The notes under the pieces are model-generated. The model did no database searches. It had not been told where the DNA came from and worked only from the letters and a program-made list of their open reading frames with translations. DNA of 64,000 bases from Lasioglossum baleicum (Eukaryota > Arthropoda > Insecta > Hymenoptera > Halictidae). The DNA is taken from NCBI RefSeq assembly GCF_051020765.1, contig NW_027469552.1:39579-103578 (forward strand). Direction: 5' to 3'. The translations under genes were made by a program, and so were the position numbers. Below are positions 15,007 to 26,100 of this stretch, in pieces (the first letter of the stretch is position 1; each line of letters starts with the position of its first letter).

Positions 15007-15012
15007 AGGCTG
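15007..15012. other. Junction between satellite A and satellite B
   Basis: Satellite A runs to ctgcagtacgcaattacaagg, where it would normally continue as accactcc. Instead the next bases, ctgtatctggagtaaagc, match the satellite B segment gctgtatcgagagtataac. No transposon end, duplication or spacer lies between. The exact base is uncertain by a few positions because both families have g or c here. Confidence 0.85.
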
Positions 15013-15985
15013 TATCTGGAGTAAAGCACCTTGTTCAGAGGGTGGAGCTAGTATATAGTTTAGCCTCGAGCGCGATAATTTCATGCATGAATTAGAAGAT
15101 CGAGGGTCAAACCGTTCGAAAACGTTGCCTCCTTCAGTGAGAGGCGATCTGCTATGTCAATAACTTCATCTATGCAGTCATTCTGAGAGTCGAACCTGGT
15201 GTTGCTGTAGTAAATCCACTGAACAGTATTGGCAATAGATACTTTATGTCACGGCTTGAATATTAACGTAGACCGTCAAACGGTTGTAGATCGTTACCTG
15301 TTGGTACAGAGTCAGTCACTTTACAGATTTCCTTACCTTCGGTGAAGCTAACTGCCGATTCGAGAGTATAACCTCGTGTTCAGAGAACGAAATTAGTATA
15401 CATTCCAGTGACGGGCACCCTTATTTCAGGTATGAATTAGAAGATCGAGGGTCAAGCGTTTCGAGAACGTAATCACCATCTTTGATAGCCGAGAGGCCAA
15501 GATTATAGCTTCTCCCATCCAGTGATGCCGAACGTCAGAGCAGGTATTCCAGGAGTAAATCTGCTGAACGGTATTGGCATTAACCGCTTTAATCCACCGT
15601 TTTAATATTACAGTGGATCGACAAACCATATGAGAAAGGTTCCAGTTGATATAAAGTCAAACGTTTTATTTGATGACCATACCGTCCGAAAGCATAACGC
15701 GCTGTATCGAGAATATATCAAGGTGTTCAGAGGAACAAATGAGTATACGCTTTAATGCCGGGCACCTAATTTTCATGAATGACATACAAGGTCGGGTGTC
15801 ATATCGTTCCGGAACGTTACAACCTTCTTTGAGGATCGGACGGCAATGTCATTCGCTTCACCAATCCTGCGATTCCGATAGTCATACCTGGTATTCCTGG
15901 AGTAAATCCGCTGAACAATATTGGCACTAGACACCTCCAATTACGGTTCGAATAATGTTATACGGAGTCCACCAGTTGTAGAACC
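15010..15985 (+). repeat. Satellite B block 1 (forward)
   Basis: About three monomers of the second satellite, diverged, in the orientation reading gtcaaaccgttcgaaaacg, then ccagtgatgccgaacgtcag, then cagtattggc. The block starts mid-monomer at the junction with satellite A and ends at the first inversion. No gene is seen. Confidence 0.88.
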
Positions 15986-15990
15986 AGGGT
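15980..15990. other. Satellite B inversion junction 1 (forward to reverse)
   Basis: Forward sequence runs through the cacctccaattacggttc to agttgtagaac segment. At about 15985 it becomes ggtgtatattgccaatactg, which is reverse-orientation monomer. The forward copy of the same segment (aatattggcactagacacc) lies only about 50 bp upstream, so the junction is a short-spacer fold-back. Confidence 0.8.
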
Positions 15991-17609
15991 GTATATTGCC
16001 AATACTGTACTGAGGATTTAATCCCGGAATACCTGGTTTTGCTTTTGGTATAGCAGGATTGGTGAACCTATTGCCTAAGCTATGCGACTATCACGAAAGG
16101 CAGTAACATTCTCCAATGGTTTGACACAAGATCTCCTAATTCATTGATGAAATTATGGTGCCCGCCACTAGAATGTATACTAACATGCTTCTCCGAGCAC
16201 TGCGTCATACTCTCGATGCAGCGGATTATATTCTCGGAGGGTAAAGTCTTTGGTAGAACATTTGACATTATACCAATATGTAACGATCGGCAAGGATTAG
16301 GCTCTGTACTTTAGTATTCAAATCATGAATTAAGGTGACCGTTGCCAATAGCGTACAGCGGAATGACTATCGGTATACCTGGTTTGACTATCGGAATTCC
16401 AGATTAGGAGAAGCTTAACTTAACTTTACCGCTCGACCCTCAAAGAAGGTGGGATACTTCTCGCACGGTTTGATACCCGATTATTCTATTCACATCACTT
16501 AAATAAGGTGCCCATCTGCTAAAATGCCTAGTAATTTGTTTCCGTGAGCACTAAGCATGACACCCGCTACATGGGGTTAGGTTCTATCAAGGTTATTCGG
16601 TACGAGGAATGGCTCTATATCAATTGGTAACGTTCTCCTACGGATTGACATTCTGCTGTAACATTTATACCGTGAGTTAGGGTGTCTGTTGCCACTACTC
16701 TTCAGCGCACTTACTCCTGGATTACCAGGCTTCACGCTCGGAATTACAGGATAGGTTATGCTGTTGTTTTATCCGTTCGACACTCATGGAGGGTGCTAAC
16801 GATCTCGAACGGTTAGAACATCGGTCTTCAAATTCACATATGCAGTTAAGGTGCCCGTCACTGAAATGAATACTATTTTCTTTCTGTAAACACGAACTTG
16901 TACGCCTGGTGAAGCCGGCGACCGTTTGCGGAAGGTAAGATCTGCGGTAAAGCGTTTGATTTTATAGCAATTGGTAAAGTTCTACAATGGATTGACGGCC
17001 GACAATAATATTCCAACCGTGAATTGAGGTGACTATAACCAATACTGTGCAGCCGATATAGTCCCGGAAAACATGTATTGTCTCTCGGAATGGCATGGTA
17101 GGTTAAGGTATTGACGTAGCCGTTCGTTTCTCACAGGAGTTCGCAACGTTCTCGAGCGTTTTGCCGCTCGACTATCTAATTCATACAGGAAGTTTAGGTG
17201 CCCGTCAATGTCATGGGGAATAACTTCCTTCTCTGAACTTTCGATACACTCGGCTAGATTTTCGGGGCATAAGGTTCTCGGTAAGACGTTTAACTCTATA
17301 GCAGTTGGTAACGATCTACTCCCGTCTGACGGTCTGCGTTAATATTCAAATCGTGTATTAAGGTGTCAATTGCCAATAGTGTTCCGCTGATTTAGTCCGG
17401 GGAAACCTGGTTTGACTCTCAGAGTTACAGGATTGGTATAGCCATTTTCTTGGCCGTTTGAAAATCAAAGAGGTCGGTAGAGTTCTCGAACAGCTTGACA
17501 CACGATTTTCTAATTCATTCATAAAATTGATGCCCTCGTACCGAAAACGTATGCCAATTCGCCCCACTGACACGATGTTATACTTACGACATAGCGGGAT
17601 AGTTTTTCG
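15986..17609 (-). repeat. Satellite B block 2 (reverse)
   Basis: Nearly five monomers in reverse orientation, with landmarks such as attgccaatactg, cccggaatacctgg and gaattaaggtg. One unit carries the subfamily signature gagcactaagcatgacaccc near 16549. No gene is seen. Confidence 0.88.
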
Positions 17610-17614
17610 CAGAG
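17604..17614. other. Satellite B inversion junction 2 (reverse to forward)
   Basis: Reverse-orientation agcgggatagtttttcg is followed at about 17610 by agacgccaccttcattac and then gaacggtaaagtcaatagc. That is the forward monomer at its accaccttctttgagagtcg position. No extra sequence lies between. Confidence 0.78.
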
Positions 17615-19981
17615 ACGCCACCTTCATTACGTTTCGAACGGTAAAGTCAATAGCTATACCTATTCTGTGATTCCGAAAGTCAAGCAAGGTATTCCGGGAG
17701 AAAATCCGCTGTACAGTATTGGCATTAAATACCTTATTTCACGGCTTAATCATTTATGCCGAGCGCCAAACCATTGGAGAACGTTACGAATTTGAATCCA
17801 GTCAAACAATTTACCGAAAGCTTTACCGCCCCAGAAGATAACCCGCTGTATCTGGAGTATAATTAAGCGCTCAGAAAAAGAAATTTGTATCCATTTTAGT
17901 GTCCGCGCCTTAAATTTCATGATGAATTGGAATATCGATGATGAAACCGATCGTGAACGATACCACCTTCTGTGGGAGACGATCGGCTAGATAAATTGCT
18001 TCACCTATCCTGTGATTCTGGGGGTAAAACTAGCTCGTCCGGGAGTAAAGCCGCAGTACAGTATTGGCAATATACACCTTAATTCACGGATTGAATATTA
18101 AAGTAGAGCGTCAAGATTTTTGCCAGCGTTACCAATTTTTATAAAATCAAACGGTATACTGAAGATCTTACGCTCAGAAGATCTTACCAATTGTATCGAG
18201 GGGAAGAACTAGTATACATTTTAGTGTCGATCACCTTATCTTCCAGCAGCAATCAGAAGGTAGAGAGTCGAACCGTTCGAGGACGTTTCCACCGTCTGTG
18301 TAAGACGGACGGCTTAGTCAATCGCTTCACCTATTCAGGGATTCGAAGAGCCATATCAGGTAATGCGGAAGTAAATCCACTGAACAGTATTGGCAAAAGA
18401 CACCTTACATCACGACATGAATATTAAGTTTGAGAAACCAACTGTCGGATAATATGACCAAGTGGTATAAAGTCATTCCTTTTACCCAATACCTATCCTT
18501 TCGAGAGCTTCACCTACCGTGCGATTCCGAGAATCGTATCAGGTATTCCTGGTGTAAATCCGCTCAACAGTATTGGTAACAGGCACTTCAATTCACGGTT
18601 TGCATATTAAAGTAGAGCGTCAATTTGATTGAGAACAATACCATCTGCTGTAAAGTCAATCGTGTTACCGAAGATCTTACCCACTGAAATACTAACCCGC
18701 AGTATCTATAATATAACACCGTGTTCAGAGGGTCGAATTACTGTTCATTTTAGTGACGAGCACCTTGATTTCATGCATGAATTACAAGATCGGTGGTCTA
18801 AGGGTTCGAGAGCGTTACCACCTTCTGTCAGAAGCGAACGACTATGTCAATAGTTTATCGTATCCTGCGATACGGAGAGTCTAACCAGGTATTATGGGCG
18901 TATGTCCGCAGAAGAGTTTGGCAATACGCACCTTAATTTACGATTTGAATATTAGAGTAGAGCGTCAAACTGTTTTAGAGCCTTACCAATTGGTACATTG
19001 TGAAATGATTACAGAAGGCGTTATCTTCCGCGAATCTCACCGGCTTCGTCGAGTGATTGAGTTCGTGTTCAGAGAAAGAAACTAGTATTCATTTCAGCGA
19101 CTGGCACCATAATTTCGTGTATGACATAGAAGATCGAGGATCAAACCGATCCAGAGCTTTACCACGCTCGCCGAGAGTCGAACGACTAAGACAGTAGGTT
19201 CTGCTATCCTGTGATTCCGAAGGATAAACCAGATATTCGGGTGGTAAATAGTATTGGCAGTAGACGCCATAGGTCATGGCTTAATATTGCTGTAGCTCGT
19301 CAAACCGTTTGAGACCGTTACCAATTGGTGTAAAGTCAAACGTTATACTGAAGGCCTTGCCTTCCGCGAACCTCACCCGCTTCATCGAGAGTATAACTTC
19401 GTGTTCAGGGAAGAACAGTAGTATATATTTAAGGGACGGGCACCTTCATTTCATCTATGAATTAGAAGGTCGATGGTTAAACAGGTGCACATCGTTACCA
19501 CCATTTCTGAAAGTCGCACAGCAAGTCCAATAGATTCACCTATCCTGTTATTCCGAGAGTCAAACCATGTATTGTGGGAATAAATACGTTGGACATTATT
19601 GGCAGTAGACACCGAAGCACACGGTATGGTTATTAATGAAGAGCTTCTATCCGTCTGGGAAGGCTACAAATTGGTTTAAAGTCAAAAGTTTGACAGAAAA
19701 CCTCACTCTCCAAATCCTATCTTGCTGTATCGTGAGTATATCGTCGTGATTAGAGGAACTAACTTGTTTACAGGTCAGTTACGAGCACCTCAATATCGTG
19801 TATGAAAAAGAAGATCGATCACCATGCACTTTGATATCGTTACAACCTCTTTCGAGTGTTGCACACCTAAGTCAATATCTTCTTCTAAAACTTGATACTG
19901 CGAGTCATACAAGGTATTCCGGGAGAAAATCCGCAAAGCATTCTTGGCATTAGACACCTAACTTTCGGGCTTGAATATTAA
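17610..19981 (+). repeat. Satellite B block 3 (forward), left of the piggyBac insertion
   Basis: About seven forward monomers with the usual landmarks (agtcaaaccaggtattcc, cagtattggcaatagacacc, gaatattaaagtagagcgtc). The block ends with the TTAA at 19978-19981, one copy of the target site of the transposon. The same monomer resumes at 22170. No gene is seen. Confidence 0.9.
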
Positions 19982-19996
19982 CACGTTGACGCCGGC
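19982..19996 (+). repeat. Left terminal inverted repeat of the piggyBac-like element
   Basis: cacgttgacgccggc directly follows TTAA. It matches the reverse complement of the right end except at one base. A subterminal inverted repeat, tggggcggc at 20020-20028, pairs with gccgcccca at 22112-22120. Confidence 0.95.
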
Positions 19997-20753
19997 GCTT
20001 CAACTAGCGGTCCGCTCCATGGGGCGGCGCGGCACCAAATTATACTGTTCAATGCTTGCGCTCCAATGTCCACTAGCATGTTAGGAGCAAACTAACTTCC
20101 ACTTTGACTCTTCAACGTTCGAAGACTTTTTCTTACCGTTTTAATGGAAATTTTATACTTTCTCCACGATTTTCCATGATGCGTTTTGAAAAACCGTGGA
20201 GATGGCCAAACAAGGGAAATCGTCCCTTATTGGAGTTTTGAGACCAAGGGCGTTCCCTTGATCTTCGTATTGTACATCTTGAGGGAGGAAAAGTCTTCTC
20301 ACGCGAGGGGGTGATGGAGAGAACCCTCTCCTACAAGGTGAAGTGCCTATACTTGAGACACGTAATATATATAAAAATTACATGTCACCCAAGCGCGGTG
20401 ACCGGAGAATTTTCCGTTCGTGAGGCCACTCGATATTTATGATCCCGCGCTAGGGAACGTCCACGCGTGTAGAGCACGTGGCCCTCCCACTGACCCATTG
20501 TCAGACAAGTTCTCGGTGCCAGAGCCTGATTTCGGTCAAATAAGGTTTTAGCTTCTCATGTTTCGGATCACGAGAAGATTAGAACAGAAGTAATCGGACT
20601 CTTTCAAACGCAACAATTCTCTAGAAATACTGCGACCGATTTTCAATATAAATAAACAATTCGTCGAACAAAAGAGTCAAAATGAACAATAATTATAATG
20701 AAGCGTAACTCAACAATGATATTTTTGCAAAACATGGAATACAAAGCGTTGGT
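19997..20753. other. Long 3' non-coding region of the piggyBac-like element
   Basis: About 757 bp separate the left TIR from the relic transposase stop. It is not satellite and has no long open frame. It opens GC-rich (tggggcggcgcggcacc) and later has AT-rich stretches near 20368 and 20645. Its length is large for a piggyBac 3' flank, so part could be a further insertion. The minus strand could be read as a TGT...ACA-ended stretch, but I found no target duplication that would prove a solo LTR. Confidence 0.5.
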
Positions 20754-21920
20754 TTATTCTTTACAGGCTGGACAATAAGTGTTGACTCTTATGGTCTTCT
20801 TGATAGCATTTTCCCTCCTTCTTGTTCAGATATTGAACGATAGCAGTTCTTGCATCGTTTTCTTGTCCGTCTTAGGGATCCTTCATATTTCGCCAGATTA
20901 TGAGTGAGTGGTGATCTCGGCGACAGAGGTTCATTTTCAATTTTCAAAGGCAGTCAATTATTTTTTTACGAAAATTTAGGATGCAGAGATTTTTATGAAA
21001 ACCAAATTTAGTATAAACGCACCATGCATTTACTAACATGGTACCACAGATCAATTCTAATATTATCTTTCTATACCACTTAACGGTTTTTCTAAGCGAA
21101 CTATAGTAAGCTGACATTTGATTAGAAATGTCAACTCCTTTTTTGGCTTTATTATAACATATAACACAATCAGGCTTTTGCACAGTTTTGTGTCCTCTGG
21201 TCGTGACTTCCATTAGGGAACACTTGTGGTATTTACATTTTGTTAACATCAATACTGATCTCTTATCTGTCCAGTTAACAAATTTTACACCATCTTTCTG
21301 TACACTAATTATTTCACCTTTTTTTTTTGTTTTACTTTCGCTGCTACTGGAAAAAGATCTGTTTGCTTGAAGAGTCCCACATAGAAATGTTTTTTTTTCC
21401 AAAAGCTCTTTAGCTAAGGGTACGCTAGTATAAAAACTATCAGCGTACAAAATTCTTCCTCCATATAAAAGGTCATCCATAAGTTACATAACCACAGTAC
21501 GCGGATGTGATTGTTTTGTTGCGGTTGGATTTTTGCCAGAATAAAGTTTTATCTTATAGGTATACCCTTCTATAAGACATAGCTTATAAGGTTTTATACC
21601 ATATTTATGGCGTTTATTTGGAATATATTGCCGAAAATGTAACCGACCACGCCAGGGAATCATACTTTCGTCTATTGTTACTTCTTTTCCAGGTTTTACT
21701 ACTTTTGGAAGTTTCTGTTTATCTTTTCTACAAGTGTACTTATTTTGAATAACCGATTATGGGAACAGACTTGATCGCCATCAGAAAAATGCCAGTACTG
21801 AAGAATATCCAAAAATCGTTCTCGCGACATAGCACTTTTTATACGTTCATTACTGAACATAGGGTCTTTTGACCAATATAACCGGATTTCTGGTACCTTA
21901 ACAACACTCATTATTAACAT
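20754..21920 (-). pseudogene. piggyBac-like transposase pseudogene
   Basis: This is a relic of a DDE transposase of the piggyBac family (cut and paste at TTAA). Reading on the minus strand: an N-terminal-domain piece with KVPEIRLYWSKDPMFSN and RERFLDILQYWHFSDGD; the block TIDESMIPWRGR with the first catalytic Asp (21670-21672); ADSFYTSVPLAKELL with the second (21439-21441); GVDISNQMSAYYSSLRKT with the third (21130-21132), followed by KWYRK. At the C-terminus lie two CxxC pairs (20843-20854 and 20763-20774) typical of the family's Cys-rich finger. The three Asp codons are in one frame, 77 and 103 codons apart, close to the family spacing. Lesions: a frameshift near 21700, an in-frame TAA at 21484-21486, a stop at about 20944, and a frameshift between the two CxxC pairs. 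The usual acidic N-terminal region is absent upstream of 21920. The longest surviving open stretch is 20944-21480. Confidence 0.95.
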
Positions 21921-21922
21921 GC

Positions 21923-21937
21923 GCCGGGATGAGCGTG
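21923..21937 (-). repeat. Internal TIR-like end within the piggyBac-like element
   Basis: gccgggatgagcgtg followed by TTAA (21938-21941) matches the right terminus gccggcgtgaacgtg followed by TTAA at 12 of 15 bases plus the TTAA. On the other strand it also shares ccggcgc with the left end. It lies right where the transposase coding sequence stops making sense (21920). Another TTAA sits at 21914-21917. Confidence 0.7.
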
Positions 21938-22060
21938 TTAATTATATGTTATGTATTTTGTGTTGAATGTTTGTATGTATTATTGTATATAAATGCATAA
22001 TGTATAATGTTGCATCAATAAAATAGTATCTTGTACTACGTATTTCACGATATACAAACG

Positions 22061-22114
22061 TGGCCCGTCGGTGGCCCATCGGTGGCCCATCGTTGCCCAT
22101 CGGTGGCCCATGCC
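22061..22114 (+). repeat. Subterminal ~11-bp tandem repeats
   Basis: Five units of the type tggcccatcgg (one of 10 bp) lie just inside the right end of the piggyBac-like element. Subterminal repeats of this sort often serve as extra transposase contact sites in this superfamily; that role is inferred. The repeats also create a spurious Gly-Pro-His-rich reading frame. Confidence 0.85.
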
Positions 22115-22136
22115 GCCCCACGGGACAGACAAGCAA

Positions 22137-22152
22137 GGGCCACCGGTGGCCC
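22137..22152. repeat. 16-bp perfect palindrome gggccaccggtggccc
   Basis: A perfect inverted repeat made from the same tggccc core as the neighbouring 11-bp units, two bases inside the right TIR. It may be a pair of transposase contact sites in opposite orientation; this is inferred from position only. Confidence 0.85.
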
Positions 22153-22154
22153 AT

Positions 22155-22169
22155 GCCGGCGTGAACGTG
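22155..22169 (-). repeat. Right terminal inverted repeat of the piggyBac-like element
   Basis: gccggcgtgaacgtg is followed by TTAA (22170-22173). It is the inverted match of the left TIR with one mismatch. Confidence 0.95.
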
Positions 22170-23152
22170 TTAAAGTAGATCGGTAACCTATTTGAGATCG
22201 TTACCCATTTGTATCTGGTCAAACCTATTGTCGAAAGCCTTACTTGCGGTGAATATAAGCCGCTGTATCGAGAGTATAACATCGTGTTCGCTAAAGTAAA
22301 TTAGTATGCATTTTAGTGACGGGCACCATAATTTCTCGTATGAATTACAAAGTTCGGGGACAAAACGTTCGAGAACGTTGCCACCGTCTTTGAGAGTCGA
22401 ACGCCTAAATGAGTAGTTTCAACTATCCCGTGATTACGAGAGTCAAACAAGGTATTCCGGTAGAAAACCCGTTGAACATTATTGGTAATAGGCACACTAA
22501 TTCATTGTATGGATATTAAGGTTGAGCGTCAAACCGTTCGAGTACGTTACAAACTGGTATAAAGTCAAACCTTTTATCGAATAACTTGTCAACCAGATCG
22601 AACTAGCGAGTGTCTTGCTTAGTGCTCACGGAAAGAAAATAGTAGCCATTATAGCAGACGGAGACCATATTTTCGTGTCTGAATAGCAAAATCGAGAGTC
22701 AAACTACTCTAGAACGTTACTTCATTCTTCGGATTCGAACGGCTAAGTTAATAGCTTCACGTATTCCAGGAACCCGAGAGACAAAATAGGCACTCTGGGA
22801 GTATGTACCCCCGTACCGTATTGGCAATACACTCCGTAGTTCTCGGAATCAATATTAAACAGGCCGACATACCGTTCTGGAGCGTTACCTACTTGTATAT
22901 ATTTAAACCATTAACCGAAAGCCATACCTGCCCAGAATGTAAACCTCCGAATCGAGAGTATAAATTTGTGTTCAGAGAAACACATTAGTATACATTTTAA
23001 AGATGGGCACCATAATCTCATGTATTATTTATAAGATCGACGATCAAACCGTTCGAGAACGTTACCACCTTCGTTGAGAGACGAACGGCTAAGTCCATAG
23101 CTTGTCGTGTTCCAATATTCGACGCGGCAAGCCATTTACTCCTTGAGTAAAT
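22170..23152 (+). repeat. Satellite B block 4 (forward), right of the piggyBac insertion
   Basis: Continuation of the monomer broken at 19981, then about two more forward monomers, ending at inversion junction 3. One unit carries the forward version of the subfamily signature (gcgagtgtcttgcttagtgc, near 22607). Exact copies of the dyad motif occur, for example at 23047-23063. No gene is seen. Confidence 0.9.
23047..23063. repeat. Example of the satellite B dyad motif
   Basis: aaccgttcgagaacgtt is a 17-bp imperfect palindrome: the arms are aaccgttc and gaacgtt around ga. It occurs twice per monomer, with a c-to-t variant (aaccgtttgagaacgtt) in the other half. Exact copies are also visible in other blocks, for instance near 40208 and, inverted, near 34678. 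It is the best-preserved segment of the unit by eye. Confidence 0.8.
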
Positions 23153-23157
23153 ATTAC
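23147..23157. other. Satellite B inversion junction 3 (forward to reverse)
   Basis: Forward monomer runs to ctccttgagtaaat. From about 23152 the sequence is reverse monomer, attactaatttgctacc then cgctaagcaagacactcgc. A few bases of overlap (taaat/atta) could be microhomology. Confidence 0.75.
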
Positions 23158-26100
23158 TAATTTGCTACCTTGAACGCTAAGCAAGACACTCGCTTCAGCG
23201 GTTGGGCTTCTCGGAAGGTATGGCCTTCGGTAAAAAGTTTCACTCGAAACTAAAAGATGAAGATCTGTACCCGTGTGACGCTCTACTCTTTCATTCGTAC
23301 CGTGAAATAAGCTGTCTATTGCCATTATCGTCCAACGGATATGCTCCTTGGAATACCTGGTTTGACTTTCGGAATCACAGGATAGGTGAAGCTGTTGTCT
23401 TGGCTCTCAGACTCTCACAGAAGGTATTAACGTTCTCGAGAGGTTTGGCACTCGATCGACTAAGTCATATTTGAAATAAAGATACTCGTCACCAAAATTT
23501 AGACTATTTTGCTTCTCTGACCACGAAGTTAAACTCTCGACACAGCGGGATACGGTCTCGGAAGATAAAGCCTTTCGGTGAAAAGTATGACACTATACCA
23601 TCAGGTAAGAATCTACGACGGCTTGAAAGTGTACTTTAATCTTTATACCGTAGATTGGGGTGTCTATTGCAAATACTGTTCAGCAGACTTACTGCCGGAA
23701 GACCTAGCTTCACTCTCGGAATCACTGGCGTGGTGAAGCTATTGACATAGCGGCAGTCAAAAGTGGTCGACACGTTGCGACAGGTTTGACTCTCAATCTT
23801 GAAATTCTTACATGAAAATAAGGTGTCCGTCTGCTGAAATGTCTTCTAATTTGCATCCGTGATCACTAGGCAAGGCACTTCGACCAGCGGATTAGGTTCT
23901 CGGAAGATAATGTGTTCGGCTAAAAGTATAACATTATAGCAATTGGTAATATTCTCCGACGATTTGCCTCCCTACTTTAATACCCGCGGCGTGAACTAAG
24001 GTCTCCATTGCCAATACTATTCAGGGGATTTACGCCAGGAATACCTTGTTTGGCACCAGGAATCACATGATAGGTGAAGCCATTGGCTTAGCTGTGTGAC
24101 TTCCAGATAAGGTGGTAGTTTTCTCAAGCGGTTTGACACTGCATCCTCCTATTCATACATGAAAATAAGATGTCCGCCTGCTAAAATGTCTACTCATTGC
24201 ATCCTGTAAAAACTGGGAAAGACAATCGCGGGCTCTCAGAAGGAATGGTGTTGGGTAAGGTTAATGTATATATACTAATTGGGAATGCTCTCATACGGCT
24301 TGACTCTCTACTTTAATTTCGTACCGTGAATTAACGTGAGTATTGCCAGTTCTGTTCAGCGCATTTACTCCCGGAATTCCTGGTTTCACTCTCCGAATCA
24401 CTGGATAGGTGAAGCTTTGACATAGTCGTTCGAATCTGGCAGAAGGGGGCAACGTTCTCGAACAGTTTGACATTCGACCTTCTAATTCATACATGAAATG
24501 AAGGTGACCGTCACTAAAATGTATTTTAATTTGACCTCTGAATACGAAGATATATTGTTGATACAGCGGGTTCGCTTCTCAGAAGGTATGGCCTTTCCAT
24601 AATATCTGACACTATATCAATACGTAACCTCCTACAAAGCTTTGACTCAAGACATTAATATTTATACCATGAAATAGGGTGTACGATGCCAATACGGTAT
24701 AGCGGATTTACTCCCGGAATTCTTCCATTGACTTTCGGAATCACAGCATAGGAGAACCTATTGACTTAGCCGATCGAGTCGCAACAAAGGTGGTAACTAT
24801 CTCGAATGGTTTGAACGTCGATCATCTAATTTATATATGAAATTGAGGTGCCCGTCACTAAAATGAATACTAGCTTCATTCTCCGATCACGAAGTTATAT
24901 TTTCGATGAGGCAAGTGATATTCGCGGAGGTAGTACCTTCGGTAAAGCGTTGTATATTATACCAATTGGTAACGCTCTCAAATGGTTTGACGCTTTACTG
25001 TAATATCCAAACCGTGAATTATGGTGCCTATTGCCATAACTCTTCAGCGGACATGCACCCAAAAATTACTGGTTTGACTCTCCTAATCACAGGACGGATG
25101 AAGCTATTAATTTAGCCGTTTGTATCTCACAGATCGTGATAACGCTCTGGAGCGATTAGACCCGCGATCATTTAATTCACGAATGAAATTAATGTGCTCG
25201 TTACTAAAGTATATGCTAGATCGTACCTCTGAACTGTTTTTTTATACTCTCGAAACAGCCTGTCAGTTTTTCGGAGTGTAAGGCATTCTGCGAGAGGTTT
25301 AACCCTTCACGAATAGGTAGTATCCTACAGCTGCTTGATGGCCTGCTTTAATATTCTTACCGAGCCTTAATGGGTGTATTGCCAATACTGTTCTGCGGAT
25401 TTACTCCAGGACTACCTGGTTTGACTATAGGAATCACAAGGTACGCGAAACTACTGACTTAGTCGTTCGCCTCTCACGGAAGGAGGCAACCTTCACGATC
25501 GGTTTGACACTCGATCTTCGAATTCATACATGAATTTAAGGTGACGTCATTAAATTGAATGCTAATGTGTTTCCCTATAGCGCAGGTATAGTCTCGATAC
25601 AGCAGGTTAACTTCTCGGACGGCAAGGCATTCTGTAAATCGTGTGACTATATAGAAATTAGTAACGTTCATTCACGGTGTGACGCTCTATTTTAATATTG
25701 AGTCCGCAAGTTATGAAATCTATTGCCAATACCCTTCAGCGGATTTGCAGTCGGATTGTCAGTTTTGACTCTCGAAATCACAGGATAGGTGGAGGTGTTG
25801 TCTTATACGTACGAATCTGAAGCAGGGTGGCAACGTTCTCGAACGGTTTGACTATCGATCTGTTAATTCATACACGAAGTTCAGTTGCCCGTCAATGAAA
25901 TGAATACAAATTTTTCCCTGAGAACGAAGTTATTCTCTCGGTACAATGGGATAGTTTTTCGGACGGTAAGCCATTCTGTAAGAGTTTTGAACCAACACAT
26001 ATAGGTTGTGTTATACAAATGCCTGACGGCCTGCTCTAATATTCAAACAGTGAAATCTAGTGTGTATTGCCAGTTCTGTACAGCAGATTTACTCCCAGAA

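Larger units (their letters stand above)
1..15009 (+). repeat. Satellite A: tandem array of ~313-bp monomers
   Basis: The same block recurs about every 313 bp. The landmark ttccaaagac or its variants falls at 6831, 7456 (two units on), 7774, 8087 and 8400. Each unit has, in order, a conserved actcaactaattcc, an A-tract region (aaaattgaaaattttgaaaa), a segment around cagtaaattacagtatg, gcatacggtacaatatcaag, and a GC-richer part with two gtgtcgctccg motifs. All units read in the same direction. Monomers differ from each other by many substitutions and small indels, so the array looks old. The window starts inside a unit, so the array extends to the left. No gene is seen in it. The family is not one I can name. 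Confidence 0.93.
19982..22169 (-). mobile_element. piggyBac-like DNA transposon, decayed, 2188 bp
   Basis: The element is bounded by TTAA on both sides (19978-19981 and 22170-22173) and by 15-bp terminal inverted repeats matching at 14 of 15 positions. It carries a broken piggyBac-family transposase on the minus strand. Joining the flanks across a single TTAA restores a normal satellite B segment (gaatattaaagtagatcgg), so the insertion is clean and the site was satellite before. TTAA targeting is known for the piggyBac superfamily. The 5' part of the transposase is missing, and a second TIR-like end lies inside, so the copy is rearranged as well as point-mutated. It is certainly non-autonomous now. 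Confidence 0.95.

Noticed and set aside
20080..20505. Possible solo LTR (TGT...ACA) inside the piggyBac-like element
   Set aside because: The end bases are common, no matching target duplication flanks them, and no primer-binding or polypurine sequence is evident.
21942..22282. Gly-Pro-His-rich frames near the right end of the piggyBac-like element
   Set aside because: They are translations of the 11-bp subterminal repeats and run across the TIR into satellite.
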